Positions 10,350 to 19,870 are shown, numbered from the stretch's first letter. The stretch is 64,000 nucleotides of DNA from Sphingobacteriales bacterium (GCA_016718845.1 JADKCK010000038.1:1-64000); one strand, 5' to 3'. Notes: a model not told the origin generated them from the letters alone. Numbers and translations: made by a program.

Positions 10350-10393
10350 AGAGAGGGTATTTCTTTGAAAAAAGAAATGCCTTCTCTTTTTTT
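10350..10393 (+). terminator. Intrinsic terminator of the second adhesin gene
   Basis: A long stem (AGAGAGGGTATTTCTT paired with AAGAAATGCCTTCTCT, minor mismatches) is followed by seven T. It resembles the terminator of the upstream paralog, so the duplication included the 3' end. Confidence 0.8.
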
Positions 10394-10777
10394 ATTTGCT
10401 ACCTAATTGGCTTAACTAAATACTTGTTGCTCATCATAAACCTATCAATCGGTACTTTTTATTTTGGAGATTATAAAACTACTTACACCAAACTATACCA
10501 AACAAACTTTTATTATTACAGCTAAATAACTATTTAGTTTAATTATTTGGGCAGATAAAAAACAACCGCATTGGCTTATTTATTAATCAAAGTAACTTTG
10601 TACAAATCAGCCGTTTAATACTTGGTAAAAACAGGCAACTACTGTACTAAAAAGGCAATCTAACTATTTATTTTGCCAAACAAACTATATACATAGCTAA
10701 ACCAATAACTACAAACGCTAAACCAAATAATTGCATTTTTAAACAATCAACTGCTTATTTGCTTTAAATAATTTTGT

Positions 10778-10903
10778 ACGACATTGTTTTTATTCACTAC
10801 AACATTAGTTTCGTTCAATACTATATTAACTACACTTATTGCGGCATTATTTTTACTTACTACGGCATTTGTTTGGCTTTATACGGTAGTGTTTTCTTTT
10901 GTT
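10778..10903. repeat. 21-bp-period array A, six diverged units
   Basis: Six consecutive 21-bp units begin at 10778, 10799, 10820, 10841, 10862 and 10883. Most start with AC(G/A)(G/A)CATT followed by a T-rich stretch. Spacing is exact although the units have diverged, which suggests that spacing itself is constrained or that the array is an old tandem expansion. Confidence 0.7.
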
Positions 10904-10970
10904 TAGATAAGCCTTTAAATTGCTTTTAGTGAACAACATATATAGTGGAATTTTAATCCTACGAGGTGGA

Positions 10971-11180
10971 ACGTTACTTGTAAGCCCTGAAATGTTACTT
11001 GTAAGCCCTGAAACCTTACTTGTACGCTCTGAAACCTTACTTGTATGCTCTGAAATGTTACTTGTACGTTCCGAAACCTTACCAAAATTAAATGGAGCGT
11101 TACCAAAAAGAAATGGAACGTTACCAAAATAAAGTGGAACGCTACCCGTATCTACTAAAAGCTTACTTGTACAAGTTTGT
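10971..11180. repeat. 21-bp-period array B, ten units of two subtypes
   Basis: Ten 21-bp units start at 10971 and follow every 21 bp to 11160. Units 1-5 read about A(C/T)(G/C)TTACTTGTA then a GC(C/T)CTGAA tail. Units 6-8 switch to TTACCAAAA with an AATGGA tail. Units 9-10 diverge. The TTAC core keeps its phase in nearly all units. The two ORFs over the array (heptads such as VQVTFQS on the minus strand) are by-products of the period. Confidence 0.85.
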
Positions 11181-11605
11181 TGTTTATCCGCCTTAAATTA
11201 CGTGTTTTTTACCCTTAGTAACAGCTCATCTACCCTAATTTTTTTGTTAAACGGTTTAATTTGCACTTTATTCAAACAAAGTGTTTTTAATAGTTGTTGT
11301 TGTATTTTGCTTAGAAAAATAGCCTGTTGTTATGCAAAAATTCTTTTTTTATGTACCGATGATAACAAAGTCATATAGTAATACAAAATTTAATTTTGGT
11401 AGATGATTGGATAAATGCTTTTAGCTTATTGCCAACTAATTGGGGTAATAATTGTTTGCTGCTTTGCTTTTTTTCATCGCCCAAAACCTAATTATTAGTT
11501 ACAAGGTTTAGTTTTTTTTATTAACAGATGAACGACCAACTACCCCTAATGTAACAATACACTTAGTTTTTTGGGTTTTGTTTAATGCTTTACTTAATCT
11601 ACCAA

Positions 11606-11647
11606 AACCAAAAAAAAACAGCTTTATTGCTAACAATAAAGCTGTTT
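11606..11647 (-). terminator. Distal copy of duplicated minus-strand terminator
   Basis: Perfect inverted repeat AAACAGCTTTATTG/CAATAAAGCTGTTT with a 4-nt loop (11616-11647). On the minus strand it is followed by a T-run encoded by the A-run just left of 11619. Confidence 0.8.
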
Positions 11648-11857
11648 GTAAAACAATAGCTACCCAAACAAAAACAATAGTTGGGACTTAATTGGGGTAA
11701 TAGTTGTTTGGTACTTTGCTTTTTTTCATCGCCCAAAACCTAATTATTAGTTACAAGGTTTAGTTTTTTTTATTAACAGATGAACAACCAACTACCCCTA
11801 ATGTAATAATACACTTAGTTTTTTGGGTTTTGTATGATGCTTTACTTAATCTACCAA

Positions 11858-11899
11858 AACCAAAAAAAAACAGCTTTATTGCTAACAATAAAGCTGTTT
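11858..11899 (-). terminator. Proximal copy of duplicated minus-strand terminator
   Basis: Same perfect 14-bp stem at 11868-11899, about 70 bp downstream of the lipoprotein gene that ends at 11967. The second copy lies 252 bp further on, giving a double terminator. Confidence 0.85.
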
Positions 11900-11966
11900 G
11901 TAAAACAATAGCTACCCAAACAAAAACAATAGTTGGGACTTAATTGGGGTAATAGTTGTTTGGTAC

Positions 11967-12525
11967 TTATTGTATCACCGTCGAAAAGTTTACTTGTACA
12001 TCGGTTTCGCCTGTAGCAATGTTATTGTCTTTTGTATCTGGCTGATGTTTTAACGTAACTGTAAGTATACCTGTGCTTACGGCTCCGGTAGTAAATTTAG
12101 TAGCCAAACCTACGGGCAGGTTGTTGTCGTCTGCGTCTTGATAAGTATTAGTTAAGTTTAAACCTACACTAGGTACAAAAAATAATTGATGATCATTTTT
12201 TTCTGCGGCTATCTCGGCGGTTATGTTTTCGGCGGGTACTTTTGATTCATCTAGCACCTCAATAGCTACATTATATACCTCGTTGGCAGCCAAAGAAACG
12301 TTGTCTATGGTTGGCTCGTTACCGCCAGCTCCGTCAAGGTCTTTAAACATAAAAGTGCGCACATCGGAAGGGTTGGTACTGTTTGTTGCCACTATTTTTA
12401 GGGTAGTAATTAGCTCTTGCTCTTCGTCGGGGTCAGTCGTCTTTTTTAGTACAGCTAGTGTACAGGCTACATTGAGCAACAAAAGCAACGAAAAACAAAG
12501 CTGAAAGTTTTTTTGATACGGTCAT
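11967..12525 (-). CDS. Lipoprotein of the 'type 1 periplasmic binding fold' family, partner of TonB receptor
   Basis: The conserved body contains the family signatures RTFMFKDLDGAGGNEP, DHQLFFVPS, YQDADDNNLPVGL and a C-terminal GETDVQVNFSTVIQ. In Bacteroidota this small lipoprotein is commonly encoded beside a TonB-dependent receptor of the ZnuD-like group, exactly as here, so a role in ligand capture at the outer membrane is inferred. The open frame begins at 12488 without a usable start. Removing one base from the run of seven A (12508-12514 region) joins it to the ATG at 12525 and yields MTVSKNFQLCFSLLLLLNVAC, a textbook lipoprotein signal. I therefore place the start at 12525 with one homopolymer frameshift. 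Confidence 0.75.
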
Positions 12526-12719
12526 GAGTTGTTAAAATTTTATGGTGATTAAATTTTTGGTAATTATTTGGGTAGATGAGGTATTTTTGGCGATAAATGA
12601 GCGAGTTACTACTATTGTGTAGAAAAAAGCATGGATTTTAAGAATTAAGGGCAGATGCACTGTATTATTGAATGGTAAAGATTAGTTAGTTGAGCGATAA
12701 AAAAAGGAGGTGTTGGCAG

Positions 12720-15048
12720 TTAAGGTACATTTAAAGCCCCTATCGGTACAGTTATACGCAGGCTTACATTAGTTCCAATGGCATCTGCAAAGTATCTAAA
12801 CCTGTCCAAATAATCTCGGTAGGTAGTATTAAGTAAATTATTGCCCGACAAACCTATTTTAATGTGTTGCTTTTTGATGGCAAAGTTAGTACCAATTTGT
12901 GCGTTTAGTAGCGTATAGCCTGCTGGCGGCGGCACAAAGTCGCTATTAGGTGGTACATTTTTGCTCGAACACCGTTTGCACCGACACCGACACATAATTG
13001 TCTGTAAAGTGTTTGGTATCGTGCAGTTGGTACTCCGCCCCTGTTTCGAGGCGTGTTGGGGGCATCATCACCAAAAACTGATGTTGTTTTCGGTCGTAGG
13101 CATACAAATACGAGCCTTTATGATTTACTTTTAGGGTTTGCGTAAGTTGGTAGCTCATTTGCCAATCTATACCTGTTAATAAGGCATTGGTTTGTTTGTA
13201 GGCAAATACCGGAAAAGCCCCTCGGACAGTTAAAATGGTGGTATTTTGAGGTTGTAGGTAGATAAAATTATTGATTAGGTTGCAATAGATATTGGTTTGC
13301 AGCAATAGCTTTTGGTTTTTTGTGTTGTAGGTTAGCCCTGCAATGGTGTTATAAGCTTTTTCGGGTATCATCGTAGCATCTCCTACCTCAAACGAAGCCG
13401 ACCCGTGGTGTACCCCATTACTAAACAGCTCGCTTACATGCGGCGCTCGCCATGCCGTACCAAAATTGGCGTTTAGCTGTAGGTTTGTTTTGGGGTAATA
13501 TATAACGCCCGTTGTAGCGGACATAGTTTGCAGGTATATTGTGGTTTTGGGATACACGTTTTCGGGCAAAACACTTGCATGTGTCGGTGGTCGTATCTAA
13601 TGCCAGCCTCTACGTGCCATTTTTTGTAGTGCCAGTGTTCTATGGCAAACATACCGTTTGTAAAGGCGTTAAACTCGGGTATAAAAAAGCGTCCGCCAAA
13701 TCGGTTTTGCTGATACAAACTACTTATGCCCACCGTGCCGCTAAAATTTTTTTTATGTGGGTGTTGCCAAACGGCATCGGCGGTATAGGTGGTAATATAA
13801 AAACGCAGTTCGGCTTTGTTAAGGTTAGCTATCGAGTCGTTGTAGGGTCTATGGCTATCATATTCTAATCGGGCGTTAAACTGTCGGGCTACGGATAAAG
13901 ATATATCGCCTAATTTGGCGGTATTGTAGGATGTTTTTAAGCGCAGTAATTGGTGGTTGATAGCTTGTCGGGGTCGGTTTATGGCATAATCGAAGTTAGC
14001 GGAGACTAATGGGGTTGGAGCATTGAAGGCAGTTTGTAGGTCGGTAAGGTTACCGATATGAGCCGGCAAAGATACCTATTTGGCGTTGTATTGTAAAATA
14101 AATTAGCATTAAAGTTGTTGCGGCGATAAGCTAATGTTGTGGAGAAGTTATATTGCTCGGTTCCGGTGTTTTTAAGGTAATAGTTGGGTGTTTTTAAGTT
14201 TCCGGAGCGTTGAACGGAGCCTTGTAATCGCCAACTAAAAGCAGTTAGGCGTTTAAATTTACCCTCTAGCATACCTGCTAATGTACCCCCACGACCATTA
14301 CTAGCAGTTATGGCATTAAGTTCGGCACCTACGCTGGGTTCTGATGGTAGGGGTTTAGGTTCTACTAAAATAACGCCTCCAATAGCATCAGAGCCATACT
14401 GTACGGCATTAGCGCCTTTTATTACGGTTAGTTTGCCGGCGGTAAATGGGTCAATTTCGGGGGCATGTTCTGTTCCCCACTGTTTGACCTTCTTGTCTTA
14501 CGCCATTGTTCATGATAAGTATTCGTTGGCTGTGCAAGCCATTGATAACTGGTTTTACAATAGTTTGCCCTGTTTGTAGGTGCTAACGCCATTAATATTA
14601 GCCAAAGCCTCTCGCCCAACGATTTGCCCTTTACTTCGTCTAACTGTCGTTTGTTTAGTTCGTTTCTTACTTGGGATATTGGGGCGTTTGTTCGTTCGCT
14701 TTTTATCACTACCTCGTGTAATGTATTGGTAGCGTGGGGCAGGTTAAAGTTCAAGGTGGTATTTTGGGTAAGGTGTAGTATCTGCGAAACGGTTTCGCAA
14801 CCTAAATGCGAGCAGGTAAGGGTGTAAGTGCCTGCACATAAGCTGTCTATGGTATACTGTCCGTTGTCGTTAGCAATAGCCACTTTGTTTAGTTCTACGA
14901 CTACAATATTGGTGTACAAAAGTGGCTCGTGTGTGTCGGTATCCAACACCACACCGCTAATAGTTAGTTGGCAATTAGGCTGTGCCAACAAAAAAAAGCT
15001 TTGTAGCAATAAAAACGCAAAAACATTTTTTTTTACAAAAATAAACAT
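12720..15048 (-). pseudogene. TonB-dependent outer-membrane receptor, broken by multiple frameshifts
   Basis: Five overlapping pieces on the minus strand (15048-14428, 14272-14006, 14069-13473, 13569-12946, 12995-12720) together cover one receptor of roughly 775 residues. The N-terminus has a signal peptide and a CarboxypepD-like domain (SGVVLDTDTHEPLLYTNIVV). Joining frames in the plug gives SLGE..LANINGVSTYKQG, NGLHSQRILIMNNGVRQEG, TEHAPEIDPFTAGKLTVIKG and YGSDAIGGVILVEPK, typical of ZnuD-like metal or siderophore receptors. The barrel ends with NTTYRDYLDRFRYFADAIG and a final beta strand. At least seven indels are needed, far more than in most neighbours. It could be a true pseudogene, but every conserved motif is still readable, so poor local sequence is at least as likely. 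The lipoprotein partner follows downstream. Confidence 0.8.
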
Positions 15049-15279
15049 TGGCTAATAAAATTGGTCGAACAAATACTATTTAGTGGATTAATGGCTTTAA
15101 GAGCTTAAAAACGTTTGTTTTAATGAGCTAAGAGTATTGATTAGTAAATTATCCTAGCATATTGTTTGGTAAGCAAAAGTGGCAAGATATAAGTCAAGTT
15201 ACATAAAAAATAATAATTAGGCATTATTTTGGCATTAAAAACAATGTAATACCAAGGCCTGAGTTCTTAAAGCCTGCCG

Positions 15280-15287
15280 CAAAGGTA
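15280..15287 (-). promoter_or_regulatory. Bacteroidota -7 promoter element for the TonB receptor
   Basis: CAAAGGTA on the plus strand reads TACCTTTG on the minus strand. It lies about 230 bp upstream of the receptor start at 15048, leaving a long leader. Confidence 0.45.
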
Positions 15288-15360
15288 CAATCATTCTACT
15301 TATCTTGCAACAATGTTGCATTAATTTTTACTTTTTTAACACTACCCAATATTTTTTGAC

Positions 15361-15924
15361 ATGAGACGTAATATAACACTAGCAGCGGCGGTAAGTTTTT
15401 TGCTTACTATATTTTTCATGCGTTGCTTATCTGAGCAAAGCGGAGCCTCTTTGGTGACACTAGATACTAAAATGTTGAAAAAAGTAACTCATCAACAAGT
15501 ATTTTCGAACAATAATGCCGAAGATACGTTTAGTTTAACATTGATTGGCAACAAAATTAGCTCTGCCCAAATAACCTTTACTATTACCAATAATAAAGGT
15601 GTGATTTTGTACAAAGAAAATTTTCCGAGCGAGGCATTAATAGATTATGGCTTATTGAGGTAGTGAAAGCCAACCGAAAAAGACAAAGAGAACTACCTAC
15701 TTAAACGCATGGACACTTTTTTTGAACCTAAAGATTTTAGCACACCTGCCATAAAACCTAATGCCGACTACGAACCGCAGTACTCGGACAGGATAATTTG
15801 GAACACCCTAAAACAAGATACTACTGCCGTAGGTTTCGATTATTTGTTGTACGAAGAAAGCGGACGTAGTATTGCGTACTCTAAAAAGTTAAAAAAAGTA
15901 GTAGAATATTTTAGTTGTTGTTAA
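15361..15924 (+). CDS. Unknown lipoprotein, split by a frameshift
   Basis: The N-terminal piece (15361-15663) has a lipoprotein signal peptide, with the lipobox near residues 18-22 (IFFMRC). The second piece (15709-15924) continues in another frame (DTFFEPKDFSTPAIKPNADY) after a stop near 15661. Reading through between 15650 and 15700 gives a plausible join, with EKDKENYLLKRMDTFF in the second frame. I do not recognise the family. It lies between the TonB locus and hscB, with no terminator before hscB. Confidence 0.55.
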
Positions 15925-15986
15925 TTAAAATAGCAACTAATTTATTACTTCGCTTTCATCACTATTTCAGGCTATTATACATTAAC

Positions 15987-16519
15987 ATGAATTTTTTGAG
16001 TTTTACGATTTACCTATTTCTTTTGTGGTAGATGAGAAGGTGCTTAAACAACGATTTTTGCAAAAAAGCAAGCAACATCACCCCGATTTTCATACCCTAT
16101 CGAGTGCCGACGAACAAGAGGCGGTATTACAACTATCAACGCTTAATAATCAAGCCTACAAAACTTTGTCGGATACCGACAGCCGCATAAAATATGTGTT
16201 AGCGTTATACGGTTTGCTCGAAGAAGGAGAGCTCTATACCCTACCCTCGGATTTTTTGATGGACATGATGGACATAAACGAAGAGCTAATGGAGTTGCAA
16301 AGTAACTTTGACGAACAAAGCCACCAACGCATCGAACAACAAATAAACACCTTAGAACAACAATTACACGAACAAACAACTGCCCAAATACAAGCCTATA
16401 CCGCCAGCGAAGACGAAACAGAAAAGAGCCACCTTTTATTAGAAATAAAAAAATGTTACTATAAAATGCGTTACCTATTGCGCGTTAAAAAAACTTGTCG
16501 TACCTTTGCACTGTCTTAA
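15987..16519 (+). CDS. hscB: Fe-S cluster assembly co-chaperone HscB (one homopolymer frameshift)
   Basis: HscB is a J-domain protein that delivers the IscU scaffold to the HscA chaperone. The HPD motif (KQHHPDFHT) sits at the end of J-domain helix II, followed by LNNQAYKTLSDTDSRIKYVL and the C-terminal three-helix scaffold-binding domain. The open frame seems to start at a GTG at 16025, but this would cut off helix I. The ATG at 15987 reads MNFFEFYDLPISFVVDEKVL if one T is added to the run of six T (15992-15997), restoring the family N-terminus. The length is then about 177 residues, normal for HscB. Confidence 0.85.
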
Positions 16520-16562
16520 TGAAACAGTTACACAAAATACGTTCATTATGAAAAAAAATGTT

Positions 16563-16646
16563 GCCCAGATGGCGGAATTGGTAGACGCGCTGGTCTCAAA
16601 CACCAGTAGGTTCACCCCTGTGCCGGTTCGAGCCCGGCTCCGGGTA
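16563..16646 (+). tRNA. tRNA-Leu (anticodon CAA)
   Basis: Acceptor stem starts GCCCAGA. D arm GGCGGAATTGGTAGACGC, anticodon stem-loop CTGGT-CTCAAAC-ACCAG with anticodon CAA, a long class II variable arm, and the T arm GCCGGTTCGAGCCCGGC are all visible. The 3' end is CTCCGGGTA; CCA is not encoded (CAA follows). Position 5 of the acceptor stem (A) does not pair with its partner C, whereas related tRNAs have G there. Confidence 0.95.
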
Positions 16647-16693
16647 CAAAGGCTTAAGCATTTAAGCAAGCAGTATCCTTTATAGCAACGTAT

Positions 16694-16733
16694 CCCCATA
16701 CAGATTTGAAAGAATCTGTATGGGGTTTTTTGC
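16694..16733 (+). terminator. Intrinsic terminator after tRNA-Leu
   Basis: Perfect 14-bp stem CCCCATACAGATTT/AATCTGTATGGGG with a 5-nt loop and a T-run, about 48 bp after the tRNA. Confidence 0.9.
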
Positions 16734-16865
16734 GTTTATCCGTAAAATCAACCCCAACGGCACATTATTTTTGCCTCGCGGAACTTTGTCGTTGGTTTGG
16801 TTGTTAAGCATACTAGTTTGCGGTATATTGCCGCGGGCTAATTTTTTATTTTTAATTTAATAGCT

Positions 16866-17333
16866 ATGAAATGGAGAACATTTAATGGCGAACAAATCTT
16901 GTCTATAAAAGATGCTGTAGAACAAGCTATTGTTCGAGAACAAAAGGCAGGCAACCGCCTGAAGGTTTGCATTGGTACCGACTCGCAGGTGTACAGTAGC
17001 AACACAGAATTTGCAACCGTGATTGTTTTTTTGCGCGAAAAACGCGGTGGATTTATGTATGTACACACCGAATCGGCACAAAACCGAATGAGTTTGAAAG
17101 AGAGAATGATAACCGAAGTTGCCAAATCAATTCAGATTGCTTACGAACTATGCGATTTACTTGACCAATATGATGTAGATTTAGAAGTTCATGCCGACAT
17201 CAACTCAAACCCACAATTTGAATCGAATGTGGCGCTTAAAGAAGCTATTGGCTACATTATGGGTATGGGCTTTGCCTTTAAAGTAAAACCCGATGCCTTT
17301 GCCAGCTCAAGCTGCGCCGATAAATTAGTATAA
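16866..17333 (+). CDS. YkuK-family (DUF458) RNase H-like protein
   Basis: 155 residues, the normal length for the YkuK/DUF458 family, which has an RNase H-like fold. The conserved first-strand motif VCIGTDSQVYSSNTEF, the central FLREKRGGFMYVHTES and the C-terminal VHADINSNPQFESN and GYIMGMGFAFKVKPDAFASS blocks are all present. Conserved acidic residues include the Asp of GTDSQ and the Asp of HADIN, consistent with a metal-dependent active site. The biological role of the family is unsettled. Monocistronic, with hairpins on both sides. Confidence 0.85.
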   Translation: MKWRTFNGEQILSIKDAVEQAIVREQKAGNRLKVCIGTDSQVYSSNTEFATVIVFLREKRGGFMYVHTESAQNRMSLKERMITEVAKSIQIAYELCDLLDQYDVDLEVHADINSNPQFESNVALKEAIGYIMGMGFAFKVKPDAFASSSCADKLV

Positions 17334-17368
17334 ACTATTATTGTTTTTAAAAATTTGATTTTAAACAC

Positions 17369-17406
17369 AATACATCTGCTTAAAAATTAGGCAGATGTAT
17401 TTATTT
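17369..17406. terminator. Hairpin terminator between ykuK-like gene and kdsA
   Basis: AATACATCTGC/GCAGATGTATT stem with an 11-nt loop. The T-rich right side suits the plus-strand gene that ends at 17333. Confidence 0.65.
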
Positions 17407-17420
17407 GTGTTATTTTAAAC

Positions 17421-17453
17421 AAAACACCGTTTTTTATCAAAAAGCGGTGTTTT
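17421..17453. terminator. Second hairpin, suits kdsA on the minus strand
   Basis: AAAACACCG/CGGTGTTTT stem around an AT-rich loop. It lies about 26 bp beyond the kdsA stop on the minus strand. The genes are convergent. Confidence 0.6.
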
Positions 17454-17478
17454 GCGTTCTTGGGTTCAAATAATTGTG

Positions 17479-18292
17479 TTAATTTATTTGCCGCTTACAA
17501 AATAGCCTCGCACTCCTAATAAGCTGCTCGAGGAGCGTTTCTAGTCTATCTAAAGGTAACATATTAGCCCGTCGGATTTAGCTTTTGCGGGTTCGGGTGT
17601 GTTTCTATAAACAAACCATCAACACCTACAGCAATACCCGCTTTGGCGATAGTGGCAATAAGGGCAGGCAAGCCACCCGTTACCCCCGATGCCTGATTAG
17701 GCTGCAACGAGTGTGGTACAATCGAGTACAACAGGTACGCCAAAACTTTGCATAGTAGGTATACCTCTAAAATCAACGATTAAATCCTGATAACCAAACA
17801 TACTTCCACGTTCGGTTAGTACCACCTTGTTGTTGCCCGATTGTTTTACCTTATCAACAGCAAATTGCATAGCATCGGGCGATACAAACTGTCCTTTTTT
17901 GATATTAACCACCTTACCTGTTTGTGCCGCAGCCACAAGCAAATCGGTTTGACGGCACAAAAAAGCCGGAATTTGCAGTACATCTACATATTGGGCAGCC
18001 AAAGCAGCCTCGTCGGCAGCATGAATGTCGGTGACAACAGGCACGCCAAACTCGGCACGTACTTTGCGTAGTAATTTCAAAGCTGTTTCATCGCCAATGC
18101 CCGTAAACGAGTCTAAACGCGAGCGGTTGGCTTTGCGATACGATGCTTTAAAGATATAAGGTATTTGTAGGCGGTTAGTAATATTTACAATTCGTTCGGC
18201 AATGTGCATTACTATTTCTTCGCTTTCGGCGCAGGGCCGCCATTAGAAAAAAAAACGATTGGTATTGCTATGTTGCAAAAAATCTATTTGAG
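17479..18292 (-). CDS. kdsA: 3-deoxy-8-phosphooctulonate synthase KdsA (frameshifted)
   Basis: KdsA condenses phosphoenolpyruvate with arabinose 5-phosphate to make Kdo-8-phosphate for lipopolysaccharide inner core. The largest piece (18209-17697) contains IPYIFKASYRKANRSR, VPVVTDIHAADEA, LQIPAFLCRQTDLL, NIKKGQFVSPDAM and LTERGSMFGYQDLIVDFR. The next piece (17776-17564) has QASGVTGGLPALIATIAKAG and FIETHPNP. A further shift gives ANMLPLDRLETLLEQLI to a TAA at 17479. Upstream of 18209, correcting one base in the GGCGGCCC run gives FFFLMAGPCAESEEIVMHI. The start codon itself is not resolved, somewhere near 18290. At least three indels are needed. An intact copy is expected in a lipopolysaccharide-making cell, so sequence error is likely. 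Confidence 0.85.
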
Positions 18293-18396
18293 GAGCATAT
18301 TTTATAAATAATAAATTATTATTGTATATTTTGCAAAAAAATAGCCCATACCATAGTGGGCATAGGCTATTTTGTAAAAATAACAGATTTTATATA

Positions 18397-18906
18397 CTAT
18401 TGAGGAGGTACTGCAACAGCGCCGCCACGTTTTTTCTGTTGGATGATGTTGTCTTCGCGTTTAGTTGGATCAACTACACCACCGCGTTCTTTTTTGTTGC
18501 TCTACGTTTTTACCTACTTCAATAGCCACCACGACCTTTTTGGATTTCGGTTTGTGTTGGTGCTGGTTTGGGAGCTGGTTTTGGTGCTGGTGCAGGAGCT
18601 GGTGCTGGTTTATTGCCTGGTTTGGAGCGGGCTTAGGAGCTGGTTTTGGTTTGTTTTGCCAGTGCCTTTACCTACGGTAGTAGCAGCAACCGTTAAAGAG
18701 TCGAATTGAGCTTTAATAGCCAATTGTACTGTTTCTTCGCATTTAGCTTTTAATTCTTCGCGTTTGGTGCTAATACCTACGCTTACCAACGAGTCGACCA
18801 TTGCGGCTTGTTTAACTTTCATAGCCTCCATATCGGGTGCGCTATTGCAGCTAACCAATATGCCAATAGCCAATGCGATTATTGGAAATAATGTTAATTT
18901 TTTCAT
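18397..18906 (-). CDS. Small lipoprotein with Pro-Ala-Lys-rich linker (frameshifted)
   Basis: Starts MKKLTLFPIIALAIGILVSC, a lipoprotein signal peptide with LVSC lipobox. A short alpha-helical region follows (EAMKVKQAAMVDSLVSVG, then CEETVQLAIKAQFDSL). The frame breaks near 18655 in a low-complexity segment. Reading other frames reveals a (K)PAPKPAP-type linker and finally RGGVVDPTKREDN and QQKKRGGAVAVPPQ, ending with TAG at 18397. At least three indels are needed. The Pro-Ala-Lys linker is typical of proteins spanning the periplasm or cell wall. Function unknown; paralogous in its N-terminal half to the next upstream gene. Confidence 0.65.
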
Positions 18907-18952
18907 GATGTCTGCGATTTTAACAAATTGTTTTTTTGGTTAGATGAATAAA

Positions 18953-19214
18953 TTATTTGCCCGCTGGAGCAGCAGCAGCAGCCGAAGCGCTTGTTGCTTT
19001 AAACATCGAATCGGCTTTAGCAGCTACTTCGGTGGTTAAACGAGTTTGGCAAGCCGTATTAACCGAATCTTCGATAGATTTGGTTTGTACGGTAATCAAC
19101 GAATCAGCAGTGCTTTGAGCCGCTGCTGTATCGAAGCGAAACATTGGATTTATTGCAGCTAGCCATAGCCAACAACGATACAAATACCAATGACATGAAC
19201 CCTAGTTGTTTCAT
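18953..19214 (-). CDS. Small lipoprotein, paralog of the downstream one (one frameshift)
   Basis: The ATG at 19214 starts MKQLGFMSLVFVSLLAMASC, a clear lipoprotein signal. The frame slips near 19145 and continues as FDTAAAQSTADSLITVQTKS and ends SASAAAAAPAGK. The pattern of ADSL, Cys and DSM positions resembles the neighbouring gene, so the two look like a tandem pair. A TACCTTTG -7 element lies 42 bp upstream of the ATG and supports this start. Function unknown. Confidence 0.6.
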
Positions 19215-19255
19215 ATTCGTAAATTGTGTTTTAGATGAAGATAATTTTTCAGCTG

Positions 19256-19263
19256 CAAAGGTA
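19256..19263 (-). promoter_or_regulatory. Bacteroidota -7 promoter element for the small lipoprotein pair
   Basis: Minus-strand TACCTTTG, 42 bp upstream of the ATG at 19214. Confidence 0.55.
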
Positions 19264-19870
19264 CTATTTTATTGCACAACATGACTCATTATTGTTTATA
19301 AAATGCAAAATATTATTTTTTAAATCATTTAAAATAAAATATCATGGCAAAATCAGCCAATAACGCCGTTTTTGTGCTTTTAATTTATTGTTTTAAAACC
19401 GCAAAAGTACAAAATTATGGGTATTTACTAAGGCATTTTAGCCCATAAAACACTTAATTGCCATAAAATAGCAAAAAAAGTGCTTATTGAACAAAAAATC
19501 AAAAATTATCGTTTATCTTTGCTTTTGTTAGGCTTGCAAGAAACAAAAATCAATGATTTTGTAAAAAAAGCACCAAAAAATAAAAAAAAGCATTCCAAAC
19601 AAAAAATAATTCGTACATTGCGCGCAAATTGTGGGCTACCCGATAATTGCCCATACAAATGCCGTTAGTGCTAAATTATATTGGTTTTAGCAAGATACTA
19701 TGATGAGGATATAATGCCAATAAATAGCATGTAAAAAATAACTATCTAATCCCTCAATTTCGTCTAACACAACAAAAAAGGCTTTTTATCGTTGATAAAT
19801 GCCCCCAAAACCACCTTTAAAACGGTAATACCAAAAATATTTACCAAAAAGCACCAAAAAAAAATTTAAA
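19264..19870. other. AT-rich intergenic stretch without a supported gene
   Basis: Between divergent genes. Apart from a second minus-strand CAAAAGTA-type element near 19398, I see only AT-rich sequence. A 62-codon Lys-rich frame at 19480-19668 has no ribosome-binding site or recognisable content. Confidence 0.5.

Larger units (their letters stand above)
10394..11966. other. Gene-free intergenic stretch with ordered repeats
   Basis: No convincing gene is present in about 1.6 kb. Bases 10394-10777 are AT-rich with no clear structure. Then come two 21-bp-period arrays (10778-10903 and 10971-11180), about 250 bp of AT-rich sequence, and a 252-bp tandem duplication (11438-11941). Both strands of the second array stay open as heptad-repeat ORFs only because 21 is a multiple of three. 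Confidence 0.75.
11438..11966. repeat. 252-bp tandem duplication plus partial third copy
   Basis: Copies span 11438-11689 and 11690-11941, with about 25 bp of a third copy from 11942. They are almost identical apart from a few substitutions. Each copy contains a perfect 14-bp-stem hairpin with an A-run on its left, which forms an intrinsic terminator for minus-strand transcription. The unit length equals 12 x 21 bp, which may be chance. Confidence 0.9.

Noticed and set aside
10915..11132. Heptad-repeat ORFs on both strands
   Set aside because: Both result from the 21-bp period being divisible by three; no start signals, and neither looks like a real protein.
19480..19668. 62-codon Lys-rich open frame
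   Set aside because: No ribosome-binding site, no recognisable content, AT-rich chance composition between divergent genes.
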